From the NCBI RefSeq assembly GCF_030817655.1, contig NZ_JAUSZM010000003.1:4960001-5024000 (forward strand): a stretch of DNA of 64,000 bases, written 5' to 3'. The notes under the pieces were generated by a model. It saw only the letters and a list, made by a program, of their open reading frames with translations, made no database searches and had not been told where the DNA came from. Position numbers and translations under genes: made by a program. The stretch comes from Streptomyces sp. V4I2. GTDB taxonomy: Bacteria; Actinomycetota; Actinomycetes; Streptomycetales; Streptomycetaceae. Below, in pieces: positions 7,238 to 16,422 of the stretch (position 1 is its first letter; each line of letters begins with the position of its first letter).

Positions 7238-8131
7238 TCAAGCCCGGGCCGCGCTCAGAGGGTCCCGGGCAAGGAGCCGTTGGAGTGCTGTGGTGACCTC
7301 GGCCGGGTGTTCGTCCATCACCCAGTGGCCGGCCTCGTCGAGCATCGTCAGTTCGGCGTGCGCGGATGCGCTCGGCCAGTTCCGTGGCGATCTCGGGGCG
7401 CAGGTAGGCGTCGTCCCGCCCCAGATGATCGCGGTCGGGCAGGCGATCCCGCCCGGCCTCCGGCGCAACTCGGGACGGACCGCGACGCGGTACTCACTGG
7501 AGAAGTGGACCAGCCGGCGGCGGCCCTCGGGCGTGCCCATCCAGCCGACGTAGCTTTCCAGGAGCTCGTCGTCGATGATGCCGTGTCGGACGAGGGAACC
7601 GAGCGCGCGGCGGTGGATGCCGACGAGGGGAGTCGCGCCAGCAGGGTCCGGAGCACGGGCGTCCGTCCGGCCAGACTGGGCAGGCCGAAGACGGCCGTCC
7701 AGTGGAGGACGAAGACGAAGGTGGACTGCGCGCGGCTGTTGCAGGGTCAGTCGGCGGACGCGGTCGGGGTGGGTCTCGGTGAAGCCGAGGGAGAGGAAGC
7801 CACCCTAGTCGTGGCCGGCCAGGTGCACGGTCTCGATGCCGAGCGCATCCAGGAGCCGGCCGACGCGGGCCACTTCGGTGTCGTAGTCGAAGCGCAGGTG
7901 CAGTGGGCGCTCAGAACGGCCCCAACCGAGGAGGTCCGGCGCGATCACCCGGCACTCGCGGGCCAGTGCCGGGATCTGGTGGCGCCGGCTGCGGTGGTTC
8001 GCGGGGTAGCCGTGCAGGAGCAGGACCGGCTCACCGTCGGACGGCCCCGACTCCCAGCAGGCCGTCCGGGCGCCGTCCACCAGAACCGTGCGGGCACGTC
8101 CAGTCTCCGCGCCGGGCTCCCTCGCACTCAT
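7238..8131 (-). pseudogene. alpha/beta hydrolase pseudogene
   Basis: The N-terminal part is a normal haloalkane-dehalogenase/epoxide-hydrolase-like start: VLLLHGYPANHRSRRHQIPAL oxyanion region, VIAPDLLGWGRSERP, and IETVHLAGHD. The expected next residue is the Trp of HDWGG, but the codon is TAG (7803-7805), a nonsense change from TGG. Downstream the hydrolase sequence goes on (GGFLSLGFTETHPDRV), then jumps frame at least twice around 7640-7740 and again around 7395-7450, before ending with MLDEAGHWVMDEHPAEV, which carries the catalytic His. Several independent lesions make this a true pseudogene. Confidence 0.85.
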
Positions 8132-8238
8132 CCAATCTCTACTTCCTCATGTGCAACTCGGCGATGTGGCTCCGGTAGCGCTTCTCGGCGTGATGCTGCT
8201 CCACGCCCTTGCCCCATGCGGAGAGAAGCCCTCACTGA

Positions 8239-9858
8239 TCACCCCACCGAGTAACGCCCAGCCCGCCCCCGCAACTCCCCCTTCACCACCTTCCCCCCGG
8301 CGTTCCGAGGCAGTTCCCCCACGAACTCCACCGACCTCGGCACCTTGTAGTTCGCCATCTCCCGTCGCGCCCAGGCGATCAGGTCGTCCCCGGTCAGCAG
8401 GGCCCCCGCCCGCCGGACCACGTACGCCTTGCCGACCTCGCCCAGCCGGGGATCCGGGACGCCGATGACCGCCACGTCCGCCACGTCCGGGTGGAGGCCG
8501 AGCAGTTGCTCGATCTCGGCCGGGTAGGCGTTGAAGCCGCCGACGATGAACATGTCCTTCAGGCGGTCGGTGATGCGGAGGTTGCCGGCGGCGTCCAGGA
8601 CGCCCACGTCGCCCGTACGCAGCCACCCCTCCGCACCGACCGCCTCCGCCGTGGCCGCCTCGTCCTCGTAGTAGCCCCGCATGACGTTGAAGCCGCGGAC
8701 CAGTACCTCGCCGGGGACGCCGGTCTCCACTTCCCGACCGCCCGCGTCCACCACCCGCACCTGGGCCCCCGGTATCGCCCGCCCGGACGTCGATGCGATC
8801 ACCGACGGGTCGTCGCCGCGGCGGCACATGGTGACGATGCCGGTCGCCTCGGAGAGGCCGTAGGCGGTCAGGACCGTGTCCACGCCCAGTTCGCCCCGCA
8901 GGCGTTCGACCAGCCGCAGCGGCACCACCGCCGCACCCGTCACCACCAACCGCAGCGCCGACAGGTCGTGGGCGTCCCGCGCCGGGTGGTCGAGCAGCGA
9001 CTGGTGGAGCGTGGGCGGGCCCGGCAGGACCGACACCCGCTCCGCCGCGATGTTCGCCAGCACCGTGTCGATGGTGAAGACCGGCTGCGGGATCATCGTC
9101 GCGCCCCGCATCAGGCAGGCGATCACGCCCGCCTTGTAGCCGAAGGTGTGGAAGAAGGGGTTCACGATCAGGTAGCGGTCGCCCTGCCGCAGCCCCGCGA
9201 GGTCGCTCCACACCTCGTACGCCCGCAGTGTCTGCGCGTGGGTGATCACGGCGCCCTTGGGGCGGCCCGTCGTACCGGACGTGTAGACGATGTCCGAGGG
9301 CGCCGAGCCGGGGACGGCCGAGGACCGCGCCCGTACCTCCGCTGCCCCCACCGCGTCCCCGCTCGCCAGGAAGTCCTTCCAGGTGCGGAAGTCGGCCGGT
9401 GCGTCGTCGGAGAGGACCACCACCTGTTCCAGGGCCGGCAGCCCCGGCAGCGGACCGGGACCCACCCCCTCGCCCACCGCGCGCCGCAGCGACGCCACGT
9501 ACGAGGTTCCCAGGAACGTTCCCGTCACGAACAGCAGGCGTGCGCCGCTGCGGTGCAGTACGTCCGCCGCCTCGGTCCCCTTGAAGCGGGTGTTCAACGG
9601 CACCAGTACCGCGCCCGCCGACACCGCGCCCAGTGCGGAGACGATCCAGTCGAGGGTGTTCGGCGCCCAGATCGCGACCCGGTCGCCCGCCGCCACCCCG
9701 TTCGCGACGCACGCCGCCGCCGCGCGTTCCACGCGGGCGCCCAACTCGCCGTAGGAGATCCGCGTACGGCCCTCCACCACCGCCTCGACGTCCGCGTACC
9801 GCTCGGCCGCCGACCTGACCAGCCCGGGGATGCTTTCCCACTCCAAGTCACCGCGCAC
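8239..9858 (-). CDS. acyl-CoA synthetase (FadD3-like AMP-forming ligase)
   Basis: The 539-residue adenylate-forming enzyme converts a carboxylic acid, ATP and CoA to acyl-CoA. The AMP-binding signature YTSGTTGRPKG is at about residues 192-202, followed by the GLSEATG motif, the GWLRTGDVG hinge region and the C-terminal lysine segment NAGGKVVKGEL. The nearest named group I recognise is FadD3/FadD17-type ligases of steroid or branched-acid catabolism; the substrate is not readable. It is divergent from the thiolase-DUF35-hydratase operon, and two copies of the CTGAC-N5-GTCAG operator lie between the two start codons. Confidence 0.85.
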   Translation of the reverse strand: MRGDLEWESIPGLVRSAAERYADVEAVVEGRTRISYGELGARVERAAAACVANGVAAGDRVAIWAPNTLDWIVSALGAVSAGAVLVPLNTRFKGTEAADVLHRSGARLLFVTGTFLGTSYVASLRRAVGEGVGPGPLPGLPALEQVVVLSDDAPADFRTWKDFLASGDAVGAAEVRARSSAVPGSAPSDIVYTSGTTGRPKGAVITHAQTLRAYEVWSDLAGLRQGDRYLIVNPFFHTFGYKAGVIACLMRGATMIPQPVFTIDTVLANIAAERVSVLPGPPTLHQSLLDHPARDAHDLSALRLVVTGAAVVPLRLVERLRGELGVDTVLTAYGLSEATGIVTMCRRGDDPSVIASTSGRAIPGAQVRVVDAGGREVETGVPGEVLVRGFNVMRGYYEDEAATAEAVGAEGWLRTGDVGVLDAAGNLRITDRLKDMFIVGGFNAYPAEIEQLLGLHPDVADVAVIGVPDPRLGEVGKAYVVRRAGALLTGDDLIAWARREMANYKVPRSVEFVGELPRNAGGKVVKGELRGRAGRYSVG

Positions 9859-9880
9859 AGCAGGCCTCCAGTCCGATTAG

Positions 9881-9922
9881 CTGACTACCCGTCAGATTAG
9901 CTGTAGCCTGACGGACTGTCAG
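9881..9922. promoter_or_regulatory. two CTGAC-N5-GTCAG operators, divergent promoter
   Basis: CTGACTACCCGTCAG lies at 9881-9895 and CTGACGGACTGTCAG at 9908-9922, with centres 27 bp apart. They sit 23 bp from the ligase start and 33 bp from the thiolase start, so one repressor could control both directions. Confidence 0.8.
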
Positions 9923-9954
9923 CCGCCCAGTGAGCTGCGGAGGTAACCCCCAGC

Positions 9955-11136
9955 ATGGCCGGAGCAGCAGGAAAAACAGGAACAACAGGAGCAGGCCTCA
10001 AGGACGCCACCGCCATCGTCGGCATAGGCCAGACCGCCTTCGCCAAGCGGCTCGACGAGGACGAGCGGACCCTCGCCTGCCGGGCCGTCCTCTCCGCCCT
10101 CGACGACGCCGGCATCGCGCCCGGCGAGGTCGACGCCCTCGCCTCCTACACGATGGAGGAGACGGACGAGGTCGAGCTGGCCAAGGCCGTCGGCTTCGGA
10201 GACCTCACCTTCTTCAGCCGGATCCCCTACGGCGGCGGGGGATCCTGCGCCACCGTCGCGCACCTCGCCGCCGCCATCGCCACCGGGCAGGCCACGGTCG
10301 GAGTCGCCTGGCGTTCACGGAAGCGGGGGTCGGGGCCCCGGCCGTGGAAGAACACCGTCACCCAACTCCCCACCCCCGCCCAGTGGACCCGCCCCTTCGG
10401 CCTGCTCCGCCCCGCCGACGAGATCGCCATGCTCGCCCGCCGCTACATGCACGAGTACGGCGCCACCCGCGATCACCTCTTCAACGTCGCCCTCGCCTGC
10501 CGGAACCGGGCCAACCAGAACCCCGCCGCGATCATGTACGACCGTCCCCTCACCCGCGAGATGTACATGACGTCCCGCTGGATCAGCGAGCCCCTCTGCC
10601 TCTTCGACAACTGCCTGGAGACGGACGGGGCGCTGGCCTGCGTGATCGTCAGCCGGGAGCGGGCCCGGGACTGCCGCCGCAGACCCGTCTACGTCCACTC
10701 CGCGGCCCAAGGCCTCCCCGCCCAGCACCACGGCATGGTCAACTACTGGAACGACGACCCCCTCACCGGCCCCGCCTGGACCGCCGCCCGGCACCTGTGG
10801 AAGCACGCCGACGTCACGCCCCAGGAGGTCGACGTCGCCCAGATCTACGACGCGTTCACGCCCCTCGTCCCGCTCTCCCTGGAGGGCTACGGCTTCTGCG
10901 GACGGGGGGAAGGGGGTGCCTTCACCGAGGGGGGCGCGCTGGAGATCGGCGGGCTGCTGCCCCTCAACACCGGGGGCGGCGGGCTCTCCGAGGCGTACGT
11001 CCATGGCTTCAACCTCATCAACGAAGGCGTGAAACAGCTCCGGGGGACCAGTACGGCACAGGTTCCGGGCGCCGCCACCTGCCTCGTCACCGCGGGTGAG
11101 GGCGTCCCCACCTCCGCCCTGCTGCTGAGGAACTGA
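9955..11136 (+). CDS. thiolase-fold lipid-transfer protein (Ltp2/SCP-x like)
   Basis: The 393-residue product has the thiolase fold of the SCP-x/Ltp group: VGIGQTAFAKR at the start, GGGGSCATVAHLAAAIATG, the DNCLETDGALACVIVS segment, QIYDAFTPLVPLSLEGYGFCGRGEGG, and LPLNTGGGGLSEAYVHGFN near the end. In steroid side-chain catabolism Ltp2 works with a DUF35 protein as a retro-aldolase that releases a short acyl-CoA. A DUF35 gene follows 80 bp downstream, with an enoyl-CoA hydratase after it, in one transcription unit. The usual thiolase nucleophile Cys is not obvious, as in Ltp-type aldolases. ATG 9955 follows a GGAGGT site. Confidence 0.8.
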   Translation: MAGAAGKTGTTGAGLKDATAIVGIGQTAFAKRLDEDERTLACRAVLSALDDAGIAPGEVDALASYTMEETDEVELAKAVGFGDLTFFSRIPYGGGGSCATVAHLAAAIATGQATVGVAWRSRKRGSGPRPWKNTVTQLPTPAQWTRPFGLLRPADEIAMLARRYMHEYGATRDHLFNVALACRNRANQNPAAIMYDRPLTREMYMTSRWISEPLCLFDNCLETDGALACVIVSRERARDCRRRPVYVHSAAQGLPAQHHGMVNYWNDDPLTGPAWTAARHLWKHADVTPQEVDVAQIYDAFTPLVPLSLEGYGFCGRGEGGAFTEGGALEIGGLLPLNTGGGGLSEAYVHGFNLINEGVKQLRGTSTAQVPGAATCLVTAGEGVPTSALLLRN

Positions 11137-11216
11137 CAGAACTGACAGCTGGGGAACTGACCGCTGAGGAACTGACTGCTGAGGAACCGACACAGGAGCC
11201 GACCCATGGAGCCGCC

Positions 11217-11636
11217 ATGCTGACCCCCGTCACCGACCCCGACAGCGCCCCCTTCTGGCACTACGCCGCCCAGGGTGAGCTGCGCGTCCAGGCCTGCGCC
11301 GACTGCGGCGAGCTCCGCTTCCCGCCCCGCCCGTGCTGTCCGCGCTGCCAGTCCTTCGGCAGTGAATGGCGGGCGATGTCCGGGCAGGGGCGCGTCTGGT
11401 CGTACGTCGTGCCGCATCCGCCGCTGCTGCCGGAGTACGCGGCGCTGTCGCCGTACAACGTCGTCGTCGTCGAGCTCGCCGAGGCGCCGCACATCCGGCT
11501 CGTCGGCAACCTGGTCAGCGAGCCCGGGGACTCTCTCAACTCCCTTGATCCGCACGCCATCCGCATCGGCGCCAAGGCCCGCTTCGCCCACGACGGGACG
11601 ACCGGGCTGCCCCAATGGGTCCTGGAGCGGCCGTGA
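11217..11636 (+). CDS. Zn-ribbon OB-fold protein (DUF35), thiolase partner
   Basis: The 139-residue protein has an N-terminal rubredoxin-like zinc ribbon (CADCGELRFPPRPCCPRC, four Cys in two pairs) and a C-terminal OB-fold (GRVWSYVVPH, YNVVVVELAEAPHIRLVGNLV). DUF35 proteins form complexes with thiolase-fold Ltp proteins or MaoC hydratases and are required for their activity. It follows the Ltp2-like gene, and its stop overlaps the start of the hydratase gene (GTGA). The 80-bp gap before it contains short tandem copies of an AACTGAC-GCTGAGG-type segment. Confidence 0.85.
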   Translation: MLTPVTDPDSAPFWHYAAQGELRVQACADCGELRFPPRPCCPRCQSFGSEWRAMSGQGRVWSYVVPHPPLLPEYAALSPYNVVVVELAEAPHIRLVGNLVSEPGDSLNSLDPHAIRIGAKARFAHDGTTGLPQWVLERP

Positions 11637-12406
11637 GCGTGCGCGTCGAGACCGACAAGGACACCGCCGTCGCCGTCGTCACCCTCGACCGGCCGGGCCG
11701 ACTCAACGCCATCGACCTCGCCATGGCCGGACAACTCCGGGAGGTGTGGCGGGGGTTGAGGTTCGACGACTCCGTACGGGCCGTCGTCCTCACCGGCGCC
11801 GGCGGGCGGGCGTTCAGTACCGGGATCGACCGGGACGCCGTGGTACCGCAGCCGAACTCGCCGTACATGCAGGACGATCCGCTGCTCACGATCGGGCCGA
11901 AGGCGAACGATCTCTGGAAGCCCGTGGTGGCCGCCGTGCAGGGGATGGCGTGCGGCGGGGCCTTCTATCTGCTCGGCGAGAGCGACTTCCTGGTGGCGGA
12001 CGCGACGGCCACCTTCTTCGATCCGCACACCACGTACGGCATGGTCAGCGCGTACGAGTCGGTGCTGATGGCGCAGCGGATGCCGTTCGGGGAGGTCGCG
12101 CGGATGATGCTGATGGGCACGGCGGAGCGGATCTCCGCGCAACGGGCCTACGACCTCGGGCTGGTCTCCGAACTCACCGAGGCGGGCGGGGCGTTGGAGG
12201 CCGCGACCGCCGCCGCGGCGGTCATCGCCGGGTATCCGGCCGAGGCCACGCAGGGGACGGTCCGTGCGCTGTGGGCGGCGAAGGAGGCGGCGCGTGCGCA
12301 GGGGTTCGCGCAGGCGCCGCACCTCGTCACGCTGGGGAACCTGCCCGCCGACCGCCAGGCCGAGCTGTTCGCCAACCGGCAGAGCGGGAGGTTCCGGTCG
12401 CGTTGA
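11633..12406 (+). CDS. enoyl-CoA hydratase/isomerase family protein
   Basis: The crotonase fold is clear: VTLDRPGRLNAIDLAMAGQL, the first oxyanion strand AFSTGIDRD, and the second segment VAAVQGMACGGAFYLLGESDFLVADATATFFDPH. The product has about 257 residues from GTG 11633, which overlaps the DUF35 stop; ATG 11615 is an alternative start. These enzymes add water to 2-enoyl-CoA or shift its double bond. The typical acidic catalytic pair of classic hydratases is not clearly placed, so the exact reaction is open. It is the last gene of the operon that starts at 9955. Confidence 0.8.
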   Translation: MSVRVETDKDTAVAVVTLDRPGRLNAIDLAMAGQLREVWRGLRFDDSVRAVVLTGAGGRAFSTGIDRDAVVPQPNSPYMQDDPLLTIGPKANDLWKPVVAAVQGMACGGAFYLLGESDFLVADATATFFDPHTTYGMVSAYESVLMAQRMPFGEVARMMLMGTAERISAQRAYDLGLVSELTEAGGALEAATAAAAVIAGYPAEATQGTVRALWAAKEAARAQGFAQAPHLVTLGNLPADRQAELFANRQSGRFRSR

Positions 12407-12433
12407 GCGCCCGTCAGCCCGTCAGCCCGTCAG

Positions 12434-12976
12434 TCAGTCGGCCGACGCGAACAAGTCCGGGTCGCACTTGACGACTTCAGCTGCCAGTCCTGGGTTGTCC
12501 AGGGGCACCTGCACCTTCGCCTTGTCGTTCGCGGCGACGAACTCGTCCACGCTCTGCACGTCGACCTGCTGGGAATCGGCGTCGAGGAACCTGACGGTGA
12601 CGGTGAAGTAGTGGCCCACGGAGTTCGGGTTGGTGACCTCGACCGTGGCGTACGCGTCGGCCTCCGTCACGCAGCTCACCAGCTCGACCTCGGCGTCCGC
12701 CGGGGCCGTGGAGGTGCTCCCCCCGGAGGAGCTGCCGCTGCTTCCGTAGTCGTCATCGTCGTCATCGTCGTAGTCGCGGTACGTGCCGCCGCCCGACGTC
12801 GACGACGACGAACTGTCGTGGTCCTGGCCGGAGCTGCTGCAGCCCCCGCCGTCGCTGCTGCTGCTGCCGCCGCTGCTACTGCTGCCGTGACCGCGTCCCG
12901 AAGAGAACCCGGTGAGCGACAGCACCACCAGTACCGCCACCGCTGTGAACTTGAGCCTGCTTCCCCGTAGTTGCAT
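12434..12976 (-). CDS. secreted protein with Ser/Gly/Asp low-complexity linker
   Basis: The 180-residue product has an N-terminal signal sequence (RLKFTAVAVLVVLSLTGFSS). Residues about 28-90 are a linker of Ser and Gly runs with a run of seven Asp, and the C-terminal part of about 85 residues is beta-rich with two Cys (VELVSCVTEADAYATVEVTN...VKCDPDLF). The C-terminal part resembles FxLYD-like secreted domains. From memory it takes the place of SCO4424 between afsS and afsK in S. coelicolor. Function unknown. The Asp run could bind cations. Confidence 0.75.
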   Translation of the reverse strand: MQLRGSRLKFTAVAVLVVLSLTGFSSGRGHGSSSSGGSSSSDGGGCSSSGQDHDSSSSSTSGGGTYRDYDDDDDDDYGSSGSSSGGSTSTAPADAEVELVSCVTEADAYATVEVTNPNSVGHYFTVTVRFLDADSQQVDVQSVDEFVAANDKAKVQVPLDNPGLAAEVVKCDPDLFASAD

Positions 12977-13023
12977 GCCGTCACTCTATGCAACGTCTGT
13001 CACGGTCATGTCACCGCTCCGGC

Positions 13024-15390
13024 TCAGCTGGTTCTCGCCGTCCCCGTCCCCTTCTCCGCGTCCAGCGCGTACACGCACCGGTCCTTGCTGCACGCGTACA
13101 CGACCCCGTCCTTGACGACCGGGGAGCCGGTGATCTCGCCGCCCGTCGCGAGTTTCCAGCGGAGGCGGCCGTCGTCGGCCTTGAGGGTGTACAGCAGGTG
13201 GTCGGTGGAGCCGAAGTGGATCCGGCCCTCCGCCACCGCCGGTGCGCCGACGATGTCGCCGCCCGCCTGGAAGCGCCACTTGGGCGTGCCGGTGACCGCG
13301 TCGAGGGTGTAGAGGCCCTTGCCGCTGCCCACGTGGACGTGTCCGCCGGCCACCAGCACCGAGTCGACGGAGGAGCGGGCCTCGGTGGCGATGCGCCAGC
13401 GGTCGCGGCCGTCGGTGGCGTCGAGGGCGTAGACCGTGCCGAGGTAGTCGGCGAGGTACACGCCGCCGCCCGCGACCGCGGGGCCGGGCACGAAGGTGGG
13501 CGCGCAGAGGAAGACGGCCGGGGCCTCGAAGTGCCAGCGGACGTGGCCGCTCGCCGCGTCGAGCGCGAGGACCCGCGAGCCGGCGGAGACGTAGACGTTG
13601 CCGTCGTGCGCCTGGGCCACCCGGACCGGCACGCCGCCGCAGGAGGCCGTGTCGCCGATGGGGTACGACCAGCGCTCGTCGCCCGTGCGGGCGTCCAGGG
13701 CGCGCAGGCGGGCGTCGTGCCAGAGGTACACCGTGCCCTCGTGCAGGGTGGGTCCGGCCTCCGGGGACTCGAAGTCGGTCTGGCAGCCGGTGAGCTCCCA
13801 CAGCTTCTGGCCGCCGGAGGCCTCCCAGGCCTGGACGCCGCCGCCGCGCGTCCCGGTGATCACGGTGCCGCGGTCGGCCTTGAGGGAGTACACCCAGGCG
13901 TCCGTGGACAGCCGCCACAGGTCGCCGCCCTCGCGGGCGTCGAGGGCGAACAGGGTGGGTCCGTCGGAGGCGTGGATACGGCCGTCCGCGACCGCCATCG
14001 ACCAGGCCACGTCCCGCGTCTTGAAGCGCCGGCGGCCGGTGGCCACGTCCAGGGCGTGGACCTCGAAGGAGGTGACGTAGACGAGGTCGCCGGCGACGGA
14101 GGGGGTGCCCCAGACATCGTTCGACATGCGGAAGCGCCAGGGGCGCCAGCCGGCCGCGGTCTCCGCGGGCGCGGGAGGCGCGGCGGTCACGGCAGGGCCT
14201 ACGGCAGGGTCTGTGCCGTTGACGCCGGGGCGGGGCCTGGACCAGGAGGCGACCAGGCCGGCCTCCGGAGGGGGCGCCTTGACGGCGGCGGCGCGGGCGT
14301 CGGCGACGCGCGGGCCGGGCCCGATGGGGACCTGGGCGCCGGCCAGGCGCACGGGGCCGGTGTCGGGGGCGGCGGCGACGGACACGGGGCCCGGGACCGG
14401 CCCCGGGACCACGGGGTCACGGGACGGCGGGGGCGGGATGGGAGCGACCCGTCCGCCGCCGCTTCGTCCGCCGCTCTGGGTCTGCTTCACCGGCGGCCGT
14501 CCGCCGCGGCGCGCCTCGATCAGGGCCACCGCCCGCTCGGGCAGCCAGGCCGACGCCGTACCGCTGTCGTCGGAGCCGGAGCCGAAGAGGTGGGGGGCCA
14601 GCTGCGCCTGGAGGTCGGCCGGGTTGGGGCGGGCCGTGGCCTCCATCTGCATACAGGACTCGATGAGGGGGCGCAGCTCGTCCGGGAGGCCTTCGAGGTC
14701 CGGGCCCTCGCGGAGCAGCATGAAGACGGTCTCGACGGGGTTGGCGCCGTGGAAGGGCGGATGGCCCGTGGCGGCGAAGACCAGCATGGAGCCGAGCGAG
14801 AAGACGTCGCTCGCGCCGGTCACGCTGCGGGAGTCCTTGGCCTGCTCCGGGGACATGTAGGCGGGGGTGCCCACGGCGACGTTCGTCATCGTCAAACGTG
14901 TGTTCGATACGCCGGACGCGATACCGAAGTCGATGACCCGCGGGCCGTCCTCGACCACCAGGACGTTCGACGGCTTCAGGTCACGGTGGACCAGCCCGGC
15001 GCCGTGGATCGACTGCAGCGCCTCGGCGACACCCGCCGCCAGCCAGCGCACCGCCTGGGCCGGCATCGGCCCGCATTCGTTCACTATCTCCTCGAGCGAG
15101 GGCGCGGGCACGTACGCGGTGGCCAGCCACGGCACCGCCGCACGCGGGTCGGCGTCGACCACGGCCGCCGTGTAGAAGCCCGAGACCGCCCGGGCCGCCT
15201 CCACCTCGCGGGTGAAGCGGACCCGGAAGAGCTGGTCCTCGGCGAGTTCCGTACGGACCGTCTTGATCGCCACGCGCCGGCCGGAAGCCGAGCGCGCGAG
15301 ATAGACCAGCCCCATACCGCCGGCACCCAGCCGTCCCAGCACCTCGAACGGCCCGATGCGCCGCGGATCGTGCTGCGTCAGCTGATCCAC
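13024..15390 (-). CDS. afsK: Ser/Thr protein kinase AfsK
   Basis: The 788-residue protein has an N-terminal Hanks-type kinase domain (residues about 14-275): G-loop GRLGAGGMG (20-28), VAIK with Lys44, HRDLKPSN with Asp138, DFG at 155-157, and an activation segment ending GTPAYMSPEQ. Thr168, the known autophosphorylation site of S. coelicolor AfsK, is conserved. A Pro/Ala-rich linker follows, and residues from about 440 onward are a PQQ-type beta-propeller (repeats such as LYTLDAVTGTPKWRF, VYALDAEKG). AfsK phosphorylates AfsR and also acts in polar growth control. The GTG at 15390 has a GGGGAGGTGG site upstream; an adjacent GTG (15393) is equally possible. kbpA lies upstream on the same strand. 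Confidence 0.95.
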   Translation of the reverse strand: MDQLTQHDPRRIGPFEVLGRLGAGGMGLVYLARSASGRRVAIKTVRTELAEDQLFRVRFTREVEAARAVSGFYTAAVVDADPRAAVPWLATAYVPAPSLEEIVNECGPMPAQAVRWLAAGVAEALQSIHGAGLVHRDLKPSNVLVVEDGPRVIDFGIASGVSNTRLTMTNVAVGTPAYMSPEQAKDSRSVTGASDVFSLGSMLVFAATGHPPFHGANPVETVFMLLREGPDLEGLPDELRPLIESCMQMEATARPNPADLQAQLAPHLFGSGSDDSGTASAWLPERAVALIEARRGGRPPVKQTQSGGRSGGGRVAPIPPPPSRDPVVPGPVPGPVSVAAAPDTGPVRLAGAQVPIGPGPRVADARAAAVKAPPPEAGLVASWSRPRPGVNGTDPAVGPAVTAAPPAPAETAAGWRPWRFRMSNDVWGTPSVAGDLVYVTSFEVHALDVATGRRRFKTRDVAWSMAVADGRIHASDGPTLFALDAREGGDLWRLSTDAWVYSLKADRGTVITGTRGGGVQAWEASGGQKLWELTGCQTDFESPEAGPTLHEGTVYLWHDARLRALDARTGDERWSYPIGDTASCGGVPVRVAQAHDGNVYVSAGSRVLALDAASGHVRWHFEAPAVFLCAPTFVPGPAVAGGGVYLADYLGTVYALDATDGRDRWRIATEARSSVDSVLVAGGHVHVGSGKGLYTLDAVTGTPKWRFQAGGDIVGAPAVAEGRIHFGSTDHLLYTLKADDGRLRWKLATGGEITGSPVVKDGVVYACSKDRCVYALDAEKGTGTARTS

Positions 15391-15547
15391 CACTTGCCTG
15401 CCACCTCCCCGTACGGGCCGCGTCATGCCACATGTGTACGCGACCCCGTGCAGCGTCTCACCACCGCACCGCCATGGCGGCACGCACCCCGATTCTTCCT
15501 GGCCCGGGCGCTGGTTGCGAACCAGGAGACAAATGGGGTGTCTCACA

Positions 15548-16300
15548 TCAAAGCACTGTTTTCCATCGCTCCAGCAGCGCGAACGACGCCCCCTGATTGT
15601 CGGTGACCACGGCTACCCGCCCGTACGAGGTCTCGAAGGGCGGTGCCTGGATGCGCCCGCCCAGCCGGTTCACCGTCCCGAGGGCGGCCGCGCAGTCCTC
15701 GACACGGAAGTGGACCAGGAAGTGGGACGGCATCTCCGCCGGGAAGACGTCGGAGACGGGGGCGCGGCCGAAGTCGGGGTGGGCGCCCGGCCCGAAGAGG
15801 GCGTCGTGGAAGAGGCCGCCGTAGAAGGTGTTGGCGGTCTCGGTGTCCCGGGTGTACAGCTCGGCCCAGACGAAGGTGCCCGGCTCGTGCCGCCTGCCGA
15901 AGCCGCGGTGCGTGCCCGGCTCCCAGAGGCCGAAGACGGCGCCCTCGGGATCGGTGACCAGCGCGGCCGTGCCCAGGTCACCGACCGGCAGGGGCGCGGT
16001 GACGACCTGCCCGCCGGCCGCCCAGACCCGGTCGGCGAGTCCCTCGACGTCCGGGGTGGCGAAGTACACCGTCCAGACGGTGGGCATCCGGCCGTCCGCC
16101 TTGCGGGCGAGCGCGGCCACCGGTTCGCCGTCCGCCAGCGCCCACGTGGACCCCCCGTACGACTCCTCGAAGGTCCACCCGAAGAGCTCACCGTAGAACC
16201 GCTTCCCCGCCGCGACGTCGGGGAGCTGTGCGTCCACCCAGCAGGGGACGCCCTCTCCGTAGACGTCCTCTCCGTACCCGGATGCCCTGTTTTCGGCCAT
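15548..16300 (-). CDS. kbpA: AfsK-binding protein KbpA (VOC/glyoxalase-fold)
   Basis: The 250-residue protein contains two glyoxalase/VOC modules. The first is at about residues 17-125 (VPCWVDAQLPDVAAGKRFYGELFGWTFEE...ALVTDPEGAVFGLWEPG), the second at about 140-245 (FVWAELYTRDTETANTFYGGLF...AVVTDNQGASFALLE). Its position 157 bp upstream of afsK on the same strand and its length match KbpA, which binds unphosphorylated AfsK and inhibits its autophosphorylation. No enzyme activity is implied. It is divergent from the TetR gene across a 122-bp gap. Confidence 0.88.
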   Translation of the reverse strand: MAENRASGYGEDVYGEGVPCWVDAQLPDVAAGKRFYGELFGWTFEESYGGSTWALADGEPVAALARKADGRMPTVWTVYFATPDVEGLADRVWAAGGQVVTAPLPVGDLGTAALVTDPEGAVFGLWEPGTHRGFGRRHEPGTFVWAELYTRDTETANTFYGGLFHDALFGPGAHPDFGRAPVSDVFPAEMPSHFLVHFRVEDCAAALGTVNRLGGRIQAPPFETSYGRVAVVTDNQGASFALLERWKTVL

Positions 16301-16422
16301 GCCGCCAAAGTAACGGCGTCGCCCGCACCCCGCAGACCAGGCACACCCGCCCCATCCCGCCCGGGCGACCCATTTGCAGTCGGCCGAATCGCGCTCCGAT
16401 CACCCCTCGGTAAGCTGACGAC

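Noticed and set aside
12988..15606. An 872-codon plus-strand frame across afsK
   Set aside because: It is the antisense of a well-identified kinase gene; its translation is low-complexity Gly/Val/Arg and it lacks a ribosome-binding site.
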